A stretch of DNA of 64,000 nt from Tautonia sociabilis. GTDB lineage: Bacteria; Planctomycetota; Planctomycetia; Isosphaerales; Isosphaeraceae. The stretch covers positions 25,550 through 89,549 of the forward strand of contig NZ_RYZH01000030.1 in the NCBI RefSeq assembly GCF_003977685.1, written 5' to 3'. Below, one piece after another: positions 35,701 through 44,100 of the stretch. A program made the position numbers and the translations under genes. The notes below the pieces were generated by a model that was given only the letters and a program-made list of their open reading frames with translations, made no database searches and was not told the origin of the DNA. Every line of letters begins with the position of its first letter. Position 1 is the first letter of the stretch.

Positions 35701-37253
35701 ACCTCAACCGAGCCGCCGCCAGCCTCCTCGGCGGGCCGTACCTGTGGTTCGACTACATCACCCGCATGATCGTGCAGGAGACGGCCAAGCTGCTGATCGA
35801 CTACAACCGCCACGCCGTCCCGCTCGACCGTCTGGCTTGCAGTCCCCAATCGGTTCGCTCCCGATACCGCTCGTGGCTGGCGGCCCGGCTGAACGTCCCC
35901 GAGTCGGCGATCGCCCTGCCCGATCCCGTCGGCGAGTTCCCCCGGGCCGATCGCCTGGCTCCCTCCCGCCGGCGTCCCGAGGCCGACGAGTTCCTCGAGA
36001 ACGTCGACTTCACCGCCGTCGACTTCCTCATCGCCGACCCCAAGCGCGACGAGGAGATCCGCCTGCGCTACGGCGACGCCCTCGCCGGCCTCGTCCGCCG
36101 AGACCGCGAGCGGAACCTCCGGGCCGCCTTCCGCAGCCTGCCGCTGCATCGTGCCCCGGCCTCCCAGCGCACGATCAACGCCTTCCACCTGTACGAGTCG
36201 TACCTCGGCCGAGGAAAGCTGCTGGTCCTGCCCTTCCGGATCGCCTGGTGGACCGTCCGGGGGATCGGCTACGTCTCCTCCCGGCTGGTCCGCGTGATCC
36301 GGGAGATCCTGCACCCGACCGTCGCCGCCGCTCCGGTCGAGCCGGAGGACTCCTACCGGGCCGCCCTCCGCAAGATCCACCGGATGCGCAAGCCCGCCTT
36401 CATGGAATCCCTCTGGCTCCGCGCCCGGTTCGACGTGGAGTACCTCGGCCTGCCGTTGCCCACCGTCCCCGGCGGCGTGGCGGGCGACTCCTTGATGGAG
36501 GTCGACCTCGACTTCATCGGCGCCTCCCGCCACGAGCGCGTCATGGCCGACCGCTTCCGCGAGGAGCGGCGCGACTGCGTCGTCCGAGCCTCCCGCTGGC
36601 TCGCCGAGTTCGGCTGGGACTTCGACCGCCTGCCCGAATTCCTCTCCCGGAACCTCCCCCACCTGGTCGACCGCCGCGGCGAGGTGATCCGAGCCCTGAT
36701 CGCCGCCTGGGTCGCCGACCACGACGACGTGGCCACCCTCGGCACGGCGATCGACGCCCTCCGCCTGGTCGTGACTCACGCCGCCGACCCGACGGCCGAC
36801 CCCGGTACCCTCCCCGAGGGGTTCCCCGAGCCCCCCGAATCCGGCGGCCCCTCCTGGTACCGCTCGAAGGACGTCCGCCGGCCGATCCAGGCCGTGCTCG
36901 ACCTTCCCTGCTCGCCTCCCCTCTCCCCCGAGCAACGCGCCCGAGCGGACCGCTACCTGCGCCGCCACCGCCGCGAGCTGAAGCCCTGGGCCCGCGTCCT
37001 CCTCGGCCAGGGAGGCGACGACCCCGTCGCCACGCTCCGCGCCCGACTGGCCGAGGTCATGCTCCGCTCCGACCTCTGGAGCGACCAGATCCTGACCCTC
37101 CGCACCATCCAGACCCTGACCATGCTCGACGTCCAGCACTATTCCGAGCTGGTCTGGACCCTCGGCGGCTTCGATCGCCTGGACCCCTCCACCCCCGCCT
37201 CCTCCCTCCCCTTCGCCGAGCGGGAGGAGGCCGAAGAGACGCTCGTCGGCTGA
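32793..37253 (+). CDS. Giant membrane protein with an isolated voltage-sensor (S1-S4) domain
   Basis: 1486 residues. Residues 1-375 are charged and helical. Residues 382-509 form a voltage-sensor fold: S1 (382-404), S2 with 'VFLFELGLKLAF' (Glu430, Lys434), S3 with 'FLLDLLPSIPFGF' (Asp452), and S4 with Arg at 479, 482, 485, 488, 491, 494, 498 and 501. No S5-pore-S6 or selectivity filter follows. Two more membrane helices lie at about 716-737 and 773-792, then an Asp/Leu-rich stretch (about 850-865) and a soluble, helix-rich C-terminus of over 600 residues with no family I recognise. ATG 32793 has GGGGAG about 5 nt upstream. It is alone on its strand. Long antisense frames here are shadows. Confidence 0.85.
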   Translation: MVNDPIEWQESWLGRAAELLRRDGPGDLPKLLRAIHEGVRLRRRLDELAPDPVRPGHPELDDLLERLQDEASARLSRLDRAAGLDPMLAASTARRLRSDQAYLDALLTRPSPDPLRQAALLDRVRRDLPWLSELVALVDGGVPTHPAVSARIELDRLEDALRQDGDPALAPKRLELYSRAEELRRSLLENRIERILRRPIPDADPSELWARRFLLSRLQAELQAAIGDIDAPPTPGADPDSPPDRRQVAALEHRRAALAAAASDRLRSLSPEAAEGAWDELLAVARGESNELISVLEEVDSSLAVRLLERSREDMARLRDDCEAGMRLAAESGSGSHRVNHLRRVARRFGRMSRTARNEWQEKLLSHRLAARFGPRFQKRLDGLILVLILVLTALIVVETIMSNAGTLSLGAEAVFAWSDLAICAVFLFELGLKLAFAPMRALFLRRHFLLDLLPSIPFGFLAFALAGPAEAAGIAWIRIVRIPRLIRYVRLLRPVIRFVRLFIFFFRFTDRLVRRYARVFNRNIILFEPKAERDEQTRNHHLLYVLRRNFERRAPEHFARLDAAQRIALAEAGLEDLRRQVAEIPAADYSERVEDEVKDIPVEEVVERLIEMTPEELVEQMGSTFVASIDRYLQLFDVPIVRNLPVIRTVLEHRRKGPAEAAALAANYLGFAMQRALDVIYYVADLQATVSPPLFLDKLGRTIVNATRRPAIRLLSFGISFAALYLLVALLVPSGDAVVAPVEGERPDVGLLHAFGLWLRGVLGWFAGKLGLPVIVIGVVCFVLMQIGGWFRRIANQAAEFCERVVEAQFSAQTKLLKLRRKSRDMRFLAERVTVPEILLRGSDDLDAGPDLDLDLDLDADAHSAPASSLPARRNGDGRPSGVSTDGDAPVVIDHDDFGLDLDARLKSSETDFLHTLKLLYQDYLDGSPFHRNDTKASTQLLGSLALRNLSLSNLPFFLRGRRRLDRLDLNRAAASLLGGPYLWFDYITRMIVQETAKLLIDYNRHAVPLDRLACSPQSVRSRYRSWLAARLNVPESAIALPDPVGEFPRADRLAPSRRRPEADEFLENVDFTAVDFLIADPKRDEEIRLRYGDALAGLVRRDRERNLRAAFRSLPLHRAPASQRTINAFHLYESYLGRGKLLVLPFRIAWWTVRGIGYVSSRLVRVIREILHPTVAAAPVEPEDSYRAALRKIHRMRKPAFMESLWLRARFDVEYLGLPLPTVPGGVAGDSLMEVDLDFIGASRHERVMADRFREERRDCVVRASRWLAEFGWDFDRLPEFLSRNLPHLVDRRGEVIRALIAAWVADHDDVATLGTAIDALRLVVTHAADPTADPGTLPEGFPEPPESGGPSWYRSKDVRRPIQAVLDLPCSPPLSPEQRARADRYLRRHRRELKPWARVLLGQGGDDPVATLRARLAEVMLRSDLWSDQILTLRTIQTLTMLDVQHYSELVWTLGGFDRLDPSTPASSLPFAEREEAEETLVG

Positions 37254-37300
37254 TCCCGGAGTTCATCCTGGCTCCTCGGATCGCGGTTCATTCCAGTCTC

Positions 37301-37567
37301 GGGGAGGCTGGGGTCCTCCGCACCCGTCGATTCGGCGGCTCGCCCCTCCCCGGTGGGAGCCCCGGGTTGACTTCCCCCGTGTCGGGGCCCCGACCCGTGT
37401 CGGGGCCCCGACCGCTCGGGTTCCGCGGCCGGAACCCGAGCCCCCCGGGGAGGCTGGGGGGCGGCCGCAATCGTCGGATCGGCGGCGTGCTCCTCCGGAG
37501 GGTGCCTCGGGTGGAAGACAACCCGTGTCGGGGCCGACGAGGGCTCGGGTTCCGCGGACGGAACCCC
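37301..37567. repeat. Imperfect ~140-bp tandem duplication with GC palindromes
   Basis: Unit 1 (37301-37440) and unit 2 (37447-37567) share, in the same order, GGGGAGGCTGGGG, CGTCGnnTCGGCGGC, CCCGTGTCGGGGCC and CTCGGGTTCCGCGG. Unit 1 also carries two copies of the perfect 14-nt palindrome GTCGGGGCCCCGAC (37381-37394 and 37399-37412) and the 11-bp-stem hairpin at 37415-37440. Unit 2 has worn copies of both. The strand is not defined. Confidence 0.75.
37415..37440. terminator. 11-bp-stem hairpin between convergent genes
   Basis: CTCGGGTTCCG, loop CGGC, CGGAACCCGAG: a perfect stem. It has no U tract on either side, so factor-independent termination is doubtful, but its place between the stops of two convergent genes suits a bidirectional block. 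A worn copy lies at 37544-37567. Confidence 0.4.
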
Positions 37568-37644
37568 TGGCACCCGAACCCCGGCCTCCCGCCGCCGGGT
37601 TCAGGCGTTCTCGTCATTCGTGAAGCGATCGGTCGGTTCGGTGG

Positions 37645-38796
37645 TCAGCCTCGCTCCGCGATCGGCTTCACCGGCCGGTGCGGCGCCCCGACGTACCTGG
37701 CCCTCGGCCGCATCAGGCGGTTGTGGTCGAGCTGCTCGATGACGTGGGCCGACCAGCCGGCCACGCGGGCCATGGCGAAGATCGGGGTATAGATCGGCAC
37801 CTCGATGCCCAGGTAGTGATACAGCCGGGCGCTCGGCCAGTCGACATTCGGCGGCAGGCCCTTCTGCCGGGTCATCTCGCGCTCGATCGGCTCGGCGATC
37901 CGCTCCCAACGGTCGTCGCCGATCTCGGCGGCCACCCGTCGGCAGTGCTCCTTGAGGATGACGGCGCGGGGGTCGCCGGTCTTGTACACACGGTGGCCGA
38001 AGCCCATGATCCGCTCCTTGCGGGCCAGGGCGTCCTGGATCCACTGCTCGGCCCGGTCCGGGTCGCCAACCTGCTCCAACACCTCCCACGACTTCTCGTT
38101 CGCCCCGCCGTGCAGCGAGCCCTTCAGGGTGCCCACGGCCGAGACGATCGCCGAATGGATGTCCGACAGCGTTGAGGCCGTCACCCGAGCCGCGAAGGTC
38201 GAGGCATTCAGCTCGTGCTCGGCGTAGAGCGTCAGCGACAGGTCAAACGCCTCGGCCTGGGCGCCGGTCGGGTCGGTGCCGTTGAGCATGTACAGGAAGT
38301 TCGCCGCGTGCCCCAGCTCGGCCTTGGGCGCGATCGGCTCCTGGCCCCGGGCGATCCGGGCGGCGGCGGCCACCGCGGTGGCCATCTGGGCGACCAGCCG
38401 CTCGGCCTTGCGGACGTTGGCGTCGTGGTCCTGGACCGGCGCGGTGACCTCCGGGTCGAAGTGCGCCAGCACGCTCACGGCGGTGCGCAGCGTGTCCATC
38501 GGGTGGATCGACCGGGGCACGGTCTTCAGCAGGTCGATCAGCGCCCCGGGGATGGCCCGGCTCGCCCGGAGCCGGCCGTTGAACTCGTCGAGCTGCGCGG
38601 CGGTGGGCAGATCGCCGTGGAGCAGCAGGAAGGCGGTCTCCTCGTAGGAGACCGAGCCGGCCAGGTCCTCGATCGCGTAGCCCCGGAAGGCCAGGCCGCC
38701 CTGGCCCTGGGTGCCCTGCATGTCGGCGATGGCGGTCTCGTTGGAGATTACGCCCTCGAGGCCCGGGAAAAACTTGTCCTCCGACGCGCTACTCAT
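37645..38796 (-). CDS. gltA: Citrate synthase
   Basis: Condenses oxaloacetate and acetyl-CoA at the entry to the TCA cycle. 383 residues, the short bacterial form. Key blocks are 'SLHGGANEKSWEVLE' (catalytic His of the GGAN motif), 'IMGFGHRVYKTGDPRA' (second catalytic His) and 'NVDWPSARLYHYLGI' (catalytic Asp), with 'IEQLDHNRLMRPRARY' at the C-terminus. ATG 38796 is chosen because the family begins near 'FFPGLEGVISNETAI'; the 41 codons upstream are basic shadow. A 2-methylcitrate synthase role is possible, since the short forms overlap, but no prp genes are nearby. Stand-alone gene. Confidence 0.93.
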   Translation of the reverse strand: MSSASEDKFFPGLEGVISNETAIADMQGTQGQGGLAFRGYAIEDLAGSVSYEETAFLLLHGDLPTAAQLDEFNGRLRASRAIPGALIDLLKTVPRSIHPMDTLRTAVSVLAHFDPEVTAPVQDHDANVRKAERLVAQMATAVAAAARIARGQEPIAPKAELGHAANFLYMLNGTDPTGAQAEAFDLSLTLYAEHELNASTFAARVTASTLSDIHSAIVSAVGTLKGSLHGGANEKSWEVLEQVGDPDRAEQWIQDALARKERIMGFGHRVYKTGDPRAVILKEHCRRVAAEIGDDRWERIAEPIEREMTRQKGLPPNVDWPSARLYHYLGIEVPIYTPIFAMARVAGWSAHVIEQLDHNRLMRPRARYVGAPHRPVKPIAERG

Positions 38797-39514
38797 CTCG
38801 GCTCGGCTCCGTGGGTTCCGCTGCGGATGCTCCGGGCCTCGACGGCCGGGAGGGCGACGGTCGATCGTCCGGTCCCGCCGGGCCTGCGGGGCTCCTTCCC
38901 GACGCGGACCTCGACCCATCGACGCGTCCGCCCTCGGGGAAGGGCCGGGGGCGGGGTCGCCGAGGAGGCGTGAAGGACTGCGATCGCCTCGCCGACGGGC
39001 GACGACGACCGTCGAGCCATTATGGCACCTAGTCTATGCTCCGAGGCCCCCGGCTTCCAGTTCCCCCCGACCCTCGGCCGATCCCGGCCACCGAGCGGGC
39101 CTTCGGCCCGGCGGTTGCACGCCCCGGCCCGGTCATCGCGCCGGGAAGCGGCCCCAGGGGCCTCGGCCCGCCGGCCCGACCGCCCGGACCCCCGTCCAAT
39201 CCGGCCCCGGATCGCCCTCATCCCGAGGTCAGTCGCGCTCGCCTTCCGTCCAGGACGAGCGAGCAGTCGGGAACCGTCCGTCCTCCGATCCGTCTCGCCC
39301 GGTCGGGGCCCGACGCTCGTCTCGTTCGAGGCGGCTCCATTCCGTCGGAACCTGCCTCTCCCCACCACGCGCCGACCCGGTTGGTTCCCACTCCCTCAGC
39401 CTTCCGTCCTCCGTCCTCCGTCCTCTGCCCTCCGTCCTCTGCCCTCCGTCCTCCGTCCTCCGTCCTCTGCCCTCCGTCCTCCGTCCTCCGTCCTCTGTCC
39501 TCCGTCCTCTGCCC
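38797..39514. other. 718-nt non-coding region between citrate synthase and GbsR genes
   Basis: Both flanking genes are on the minus strand, so this holds the citrate synthase promoter. CATAAT/TAGACT-like hexamers on the minus strand near 39017-39035 (plus strand ATTATGGCACCTAGTCTATG) are candidates. Near the right end is the heptamer array. Open frames are Pro/Arg/Ser-rich shadows. Confidence 0.4.
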
Positions 39515-39526
39515 TCAGCCCTCCGT
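39401..39526. repeat. Heptamer tandem array, 18 units
   Basis: Eighteen contiguous 7-nt units: mostly CCTCCGT and CCTCTGC, with single variants CTTCCGT, CCTCTGT and CCTCAGC. The plus strand is almost purely pyrimidine except for the G. The right-hand two units lie inside the 3' end of the GbsR-like gene and provide its stop codon. Confidence 0.9.
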
Positions 39527-40129
39527 CCGCCCCCCCTCCCCCGACCCCGTCCCGTCGGTCCCGGGCTCGGGGGGCCCGAGCAGCGCCGCCAGCTCCTCCA
39601 GTTCCGACGGCGCCATCGCGTCGACCCGGGCGGCCAGCGCGTTGATCAGCGCGAAGAACCGCCGCAGCGAGCCCACGCGGTCGAGGTATCGGCCCGCCAA
39701 CTCGGGGTCCCCGGCGATCTGGGTACAGGCCCGGTCGAGCAGGGCGAGCGTCGGGTCCAGCTCGCGTCGCTTCCGCTCGGTGAGGATCCGTCGGAAGAGG
39801 GTCCAAATATCGGTCTCAGCCCGGAAGAATTCGCGACGCTCTCCCTGGCGGTGCACCTTATGCACGACCCCCCAGGCGATCAGCTCGCGCAGGTTCATGC
39901 TCACGTTTCCCCGAGAGACCTTCAGCCGGTGCCGCAACGCGTCGGCCGTCCAGTCCGATCCGGAGATGTAGAGCAGGGCGAACAGCTCCCCCATCGTCGG
40001 GTTGATGCCCCAGGAGCGGGCCATCATCCCCCAGTGCTCGACGAACTGGCGGATGATCTCCTCCTCGGGGGAGGGGCCCGGCGCCGGGGGAGCGACATCC
40101 GATCGGCCTGGCTCGTCGGGCTGCGACAT
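39515..40129 (-). CDS. GbsR/MarR-family transcriptional regulator
   Basis: 204 residues. A winged-helix domain (about 25-105) shows 'EHWGMMARSWGINPTMGELF', 'ALRHRLKVSRGNVSMNLREL' as the recognition HTH, and 'VHKVHRQGERREFF' as the wing. The C-terminal helical region (110-185) fits dimerisation in GbsR-type repressors, which often control osmolyte or transport genes. The C-terminal tail 'GTDGTGSGEGGRTEG' is low complexity because the gene end runs into the heptamer array. ATG 40129 with GGAGCTG upstream. It is divergent from the small RHH gene across 301 nt. Confidence 0.85.
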   Translation of the reverse strand: MSQPDEPGRSDVAPPAPGPSPEEEIIRQFVEHWGMMARSWGINPTMGELFALLYISGSDWTADALRHRLKVSRGNVSMNLRELIAWGVVHKVHRQGERREFFRAETDIWTLFRRILTERKRRELDPTLALLDRACTQIAGDPELAGRYLDRVGSLRRFFALINALAARVDAMAPSELEELAALLGPPEPGTDGTGSGEGGRTEG

Positions 40130-40269
40130 GACAGCTCCTGGTCCTCGACCTGGAGGCGATCACCGCCCCGGGGTCCGGCCCCCGGGGCGGGTCGCCGCTC
40201 CCGACGCCCGATGCGGCCAACCATGGACGCAAGGCCGCTCCACCTCGGCCGATCGGTCCGGCGAATCCG

Positions 40270-40298
40270 AGGTTAGAAGATACTAGGCGAGTCCGCAA
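40270..40298 (-). promoter_or_regulatory. Candidate sigma-70 promoter of the GbsR-like gene
   Basis: On the minus strand TTGCGG (40298-40293), 17 nt, TAACCT (40275-40270). It lies about 140 nt upstream of the start codon in the AT-richest part of the 301-nt divergent gap (40130-40430), which otherwise holds no gene. Confidence 0.4.
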
Positions 40299-40430
40299 AT
40301 CGCAGGATAGAATAGAGCACATCCTCCCATTCGGGCTTGTCGCGGTATCCGGTCGGGCCTCATCATTCCCCCCGGTGCCCGCGCTGCGGTTCTGCCCCCT
40401 CCACCTTTCGTCTCAGGAGGCCCTACCCCG

Positions 40431-40607
40431 ATGCCTGAAACCGTCGTCCATTTCCAGATTCGGATGCCTCCATCACTGCACGAACAACTGGCCAGCTGGG
40501 CGAAGGAAGACAAGGCGTCGCTGAACGCCCTGATCGTCGGCCTGCTGGAGAAGGCCGTCGAGCAGCACGACAAGTCCGGCTCGAAGGAACGCTCCCTGTC
40601 GAGCTGA
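40431..40607 (+). CDS. Small ribbon-helix-helix (Arc/CopG-like) protein
   Basis: 58 residues. The pattern fits an RHH DNA-binding protein: a beta strand ('VVHFQIRMPPSL'), helix A ('HEQLASWAKEDKAS') and helix B ('LNALIVGLLEKAVEQH'), with a basic Ser-rich tail. A strong AGGAGG sits 10 nt before the ATG. Such proteins are often antitoxins or stand-alone repressors; no toxin-like gene adjoins it. It lies between the divergent GbsR gene and tRNA-Asn. Codon use matches the neighbours. A real gene seems likely because the ribosome-binding site, fold pattern and composition all agree. Confidence 0.75.
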   Translation: MPETVVHFQIRMPPSLHEQLASWAKEDKASLNALIVGLLEKAVEQHDKSGSKERSLSS

Positions 40608-40711
40608 CCCCCCGGGTCGCCATCGTGCCCCTGCCCGTCCCCTCGATCGTCGGGGGCGGGTGGGCGCGAGGCCCACGCCGGAGATCCCGGGCCGTTCTCA
40701 CGCCGGGCCCC

Positions 40712-40740
40712 TTGATCCGGAGCCCGAGATTCGGTATCGT
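40712..40740 (+). promoter_or_regulatory. Promoter of tRNA-Asn
   Basis: TTGATC (40712-40717), 17-nt spacer, TATCGT (40735-40740). Transcription would start about 7-8 nt before the mature tRNA 5' end at 40755. Confidence 0.55.
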
Positions 40741-40754
40741 TTGGTCATCGCGAT

Positions 40755-40827
40755 TCCCCGATAGCTCAATCGGTAGAGCGAGCGGCTGTTAACCGCTAGG
40801 TTCTTGGTTCGAGTCCAAGTCGGGGAG
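40755..40827 (+). tRNA. tRNA-Asn (anticodon GTT)
   Basis: 73 nt with a full cloverleaf. The acceptor TCCCCGA pairs with TCGGGGA, and the discriminator is G. The D arm is GCTC/GAGC, the anticodon stem AGCGG/CCGCT with loop CTGTTAA, and the T arm CTTGG/CCAAG with loop TTCGAGT. The 3' CCA is not encoded. A promoter lies directly upstream and an intrinsic terminator 36 nt downstream, so it is a single-gene transcript. Confidence 0.97.
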
Positions 40828-40862
40828 CTTTCACTCCGTCGCCCGGCCGCGACCCCTCGTTC

Positions 40863-40890
40863 ACCCGCCTTCTCGGCGGGTGTTTTCGTT
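40863..40890 (+). terminator. Intrinsic terminator after tRNA-Asn
   Basis: CACCCGCC (40863-40870), loop TTCTC, GGCGGGTG (40876-40883), then TTTTCGT. A perfect 8-bp GC stem followed by a U tract; the clearest intrinsic terminator in the window. Confidence 0.85.
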
Positions 40891-41013
40891 TCTCCCCTCC
40901 CGGTTCCGAGCCGGTCGGTCTGCTCGGCCGCTCCCGAGGCTCGAACGTCGATCCCTTTGTTCCATCCGGAACCCCGGCACGTCCCGATTTCTCCCCATTC
41001 GTCCGATCTCCCT

Positions 41014-41043
41014 TGAATTGGTGGTAGACTCACCCCTAGATTC
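41014..41043 (+). promoter_or_regulatory. Candidate promoter of the giant adhesin gene
   Basis: TTGAAT (41014-41019), 18-nt spacer, TAGATT (41038-41043), about 114 nt upstream of the ATG. The hexamers are only fair. The surrounding 329-nt gap (40828-41156) otherwise holds the tRNA terminator and no gene. Confidence 0.3.
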
Positions 41044-41156
41044 GTCCTAGACCCCCTCGTTTCGCGGCCTTCCACGGCAGGGAGCCAAGCCGGCGGATCG
41101 AAGGCCATCGGGCAGCAATCTTCTCGGGCTGGCGTTTGACCGCCGGAGTTCTGGTT

Positions 41157-44100
41157 ATGGGGATGAGACGCAGGGGACGCTCGGGGCGGCATGCGAAAAC
41201 CGGCCCCTCACGACGGGTCCAGGCCCCTCCGCTAGAGGCGCTCGAACCTCGTGTGCTGCTGGCCCAGACGTTTGTCGTGGATTCCGCGCTCGATGCGGTC
41301 CAGCAGGACGGCCGCGTCACCCTCCGAGAGGCCCTGATCGCCGCCGTCACCAACTCGTCCCCCAACGCCGACCTCCCGGCCGGCGACCCTGGCCTCGACA
41401 CCATCCTCTTCACCATCACCGATCCGCCCAACGGGCCTTACCGCATCCAGCTCGACCCGAATAACGGCCCGTTGCCGGCGATCACCGACCCCGTCGTGAT
41501 CGACGGTTACTCGGCGCAGCCGGGGGCCAGCCGCAACACCTTGGCCACCGGTTCCAACGCGGTCGTGCTCATCGAGGTGGTCGGCACCAATGGGACCGCC
41601 CCGGGCCTCGCCCTGAGGAGCGCCGGCAACACGATCTCCGGCCTGGCGCTCAACGGGTTCAGCACCGGCATCGATGTCGTGGGATCGGCGGCCTCGGGCA
41701 ATGTCATCTCGGGCAACCTCATCGGCCTCTCCCCGGACGGCGCCCGGGGAGGCAACGCGCGGGGGATCGTCGTCGACGCCCCGTCGAACACGATCGGCGG
41801 CACCAATCCCGGCGACCGCAACGTCATCTCCGCCAACTTCTCCGATGGGATTGTCCTGGGGGCCCGCTCGTCCGCGACGCTCGTCGCCGGCAACCTTGTC
41901 GGCACCGATCTGACCGGAACGCTCAGCCTCGGCAACGGCCAGAACGGCATCCGGGTCGTCGACTCCCCCGACGCGACGATCGGCGGGATCGCCGCCGGGG
42001 CCGGCAACGTGATCTCGGGCAACGGTCAGGCCGGCATCGAGCTGTCCGGCCTGGCGACGGTCCGTTCCTTGGTCCAGGGCAATCGGATCGGCACCGATGC
42101 CGGGGGCTCGACCGCCCTGGGCAACGGCTCCCACGGCCTCTGGATCCGATCCGGCGCCTCCGGCGCCACCGTCGGCGGCACCAACCGGGACGCGAGGAAC
42201 GTCATCTCGGGCAACGCGCTCTCGGGCATCACCCTCGCCGACCCGACCACCTCCGGCCACCTGATCTCCGGCAACACCATCGGCCTCGATCTCAACGAAT
42301 TCGTCGCGCTGCCCAACCAACACGGCATCACCATCGACAACGCGCCGGGCAACACCGTTGGCGGCGCCTTTGGCTCAGGTGGCAACCTCATCTCGGGGAA
42401 CTCGGGGGCCGGCGTCGTGGTGACCGGGGCGTCGGCCATCGGCAACCTGCTGGCGAGCAACCGCATCGGGACGGCGTATGACTTCTTGCCGACGAGCCCA
42501 GCCAACCTCTCCGCTGGCGTCTCCCTCCGGGCGGGGGCGTCGGGCAACACGGTGGGCGGCGTCTCGTCGGCCGACGGCAACTCGATCCGGGGCAACGGCG
42601 GCGCCGGGGTCGAGGTGCTCGGCGCCTCGAGCACCGGCAATGCCATCCTCGGTAACGCCATTCTCCAGAACGTGGGCCTCGGGATCGACCTCGGCGGCGA
42701 CGGTCCCACCCCGAACGACCCCGGCGACGCCGACCTCGGCCCGAATGCCCTCCAGAATGCCCCCGTCCTCACGTCCGTTGCGTTCGTGACCGGCGTCTCG
42801 GCCGGCCTCCAGGTCCGGGTCGACGGCACGCTTTCCTCCCTGCCGAATCTCCCCAATCATATTGAGATCTTCCTTGCCTCCACCGGCGCCGACGGCCGGG
42901 CGCAGGGGGACCGCCTCCTCGGCGTCGTCTCCACGACCACCGACGCGAACGGTCTGGCCTCCTTCACGGCGACCTTCCCCTTCGACGTGTCCTCTTCGGG
43001 AGACGTCCTCACCGCCACGGCGACCGACCCGTCGGGGAACACGTCCGAGTTCTCCTCCCCGCTGGAACTCCCCGGCCTGATCGGGTTTGAGTCCGACACC
43101 TACCGGGTCCAGGAAGACGTTGTCACCGGCGGGGTTGTCGTCTCGGCGGTCCGCACCCGGAGGCTCGCCAGCGCCGTTGCGGTCAATTACGCCGTGACGG
43201 GGGGCACCGCCTCTCCGGGCGCCGACTTCCAGCCCGTCTCCGGCACGCTCTCCTTCGCCTCCGGCCAGCGGGCCGCCTCCGTCTTCATCCCGATCGCCAA
43301 CGACGCCCTGCTCGAAGGGTTCGAGACGATCGAGCTGACCCTATCCAGCCCGACCGGGGGGACCGCGCTCTCCTCGACGGCGGCGACGACCGTCTTCCTC
43401 CTCGACGACGACCGCCCCGATCCCGACGCCCTGGCCATCTCCAACGCCATCCAGCCGATCCTGACGTTCCGGCCCTCCGAGGAGATCGCCAGCTCGTTCC
43501 TGAACTCGACCGACCCGACCAACGCCCCGATCGACGAGGTGCTCGGGGGAGACATCCGGCCGCGGGACGGGAAGCTCTACCTCATCTCCCGAGACTCCTC
43601 GATCGGCGCCCTCCGGCTCTTCCGGGTCGACATCCGCACCGGAGACGCCGTTCCCGTTGGCCCCGGCCCGATTCCCGTCTCGCTCTCCGGCGGCCGCGTC
43701 GGGATCGACTTCGACCCCGCGGCCGACCGCCTCCGGGTGGTTTCCGAGTCGGGCCAGAACCTCCTGATCCGGCCCGACGGCACGCTCGACCGCCAGGACG
43801 GCACGCTCCGCTACGCGGCCGGCGACCCCAACGCCACGGCCTCCCCTCGGGCCGACGGCCTGGCCATCGCCTCCGCTCCGGGAGGGGGCTCGTCGACCGC
43901 CTTCGTGATCGACTCCTCGGCTGGCGTCCTTGCCGTCCTCGACGGGCCGTCGGGCACGCTCCAGACCGTCGGCGCGCTCGGATTCCGCGTGATCGACACC
44001 GTTTTCGGCTTCGACCTTCTGCCGGGCGATCCCTTCGGCTACGCCCTGATCGCCGCCGACGGCGCGCCGCTCCGCCTCTTCACGATCGACCTGGCCACCG

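Larger units (their letters stand above)
37254..37644. other. Convergent intergenic region rich in palindromes
   Basis: 391 nt between two convergent genes. It has no coding sequence I can support. It holds an imperfect tandem duplication of about 140 nt with strong GC palindromes (listed separately), which could act as a two-way terminator. Confidence 0.55.

Noticed and set aside
33786..37139. 1117-residue open frame antisense to the voltage-sensor gene
   Set aside because: Composition is Glu/Gly/Val/Asp shadow of Leu/Arg/Ala codons; the plus-strand frame has clear membrane helices and motifs.
39401..39526. Possible CRISPR array
   Set aside because: Units are 7 nt, contiguous and without spacers. 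The same applies to the octamer arrays at 51213-51508.
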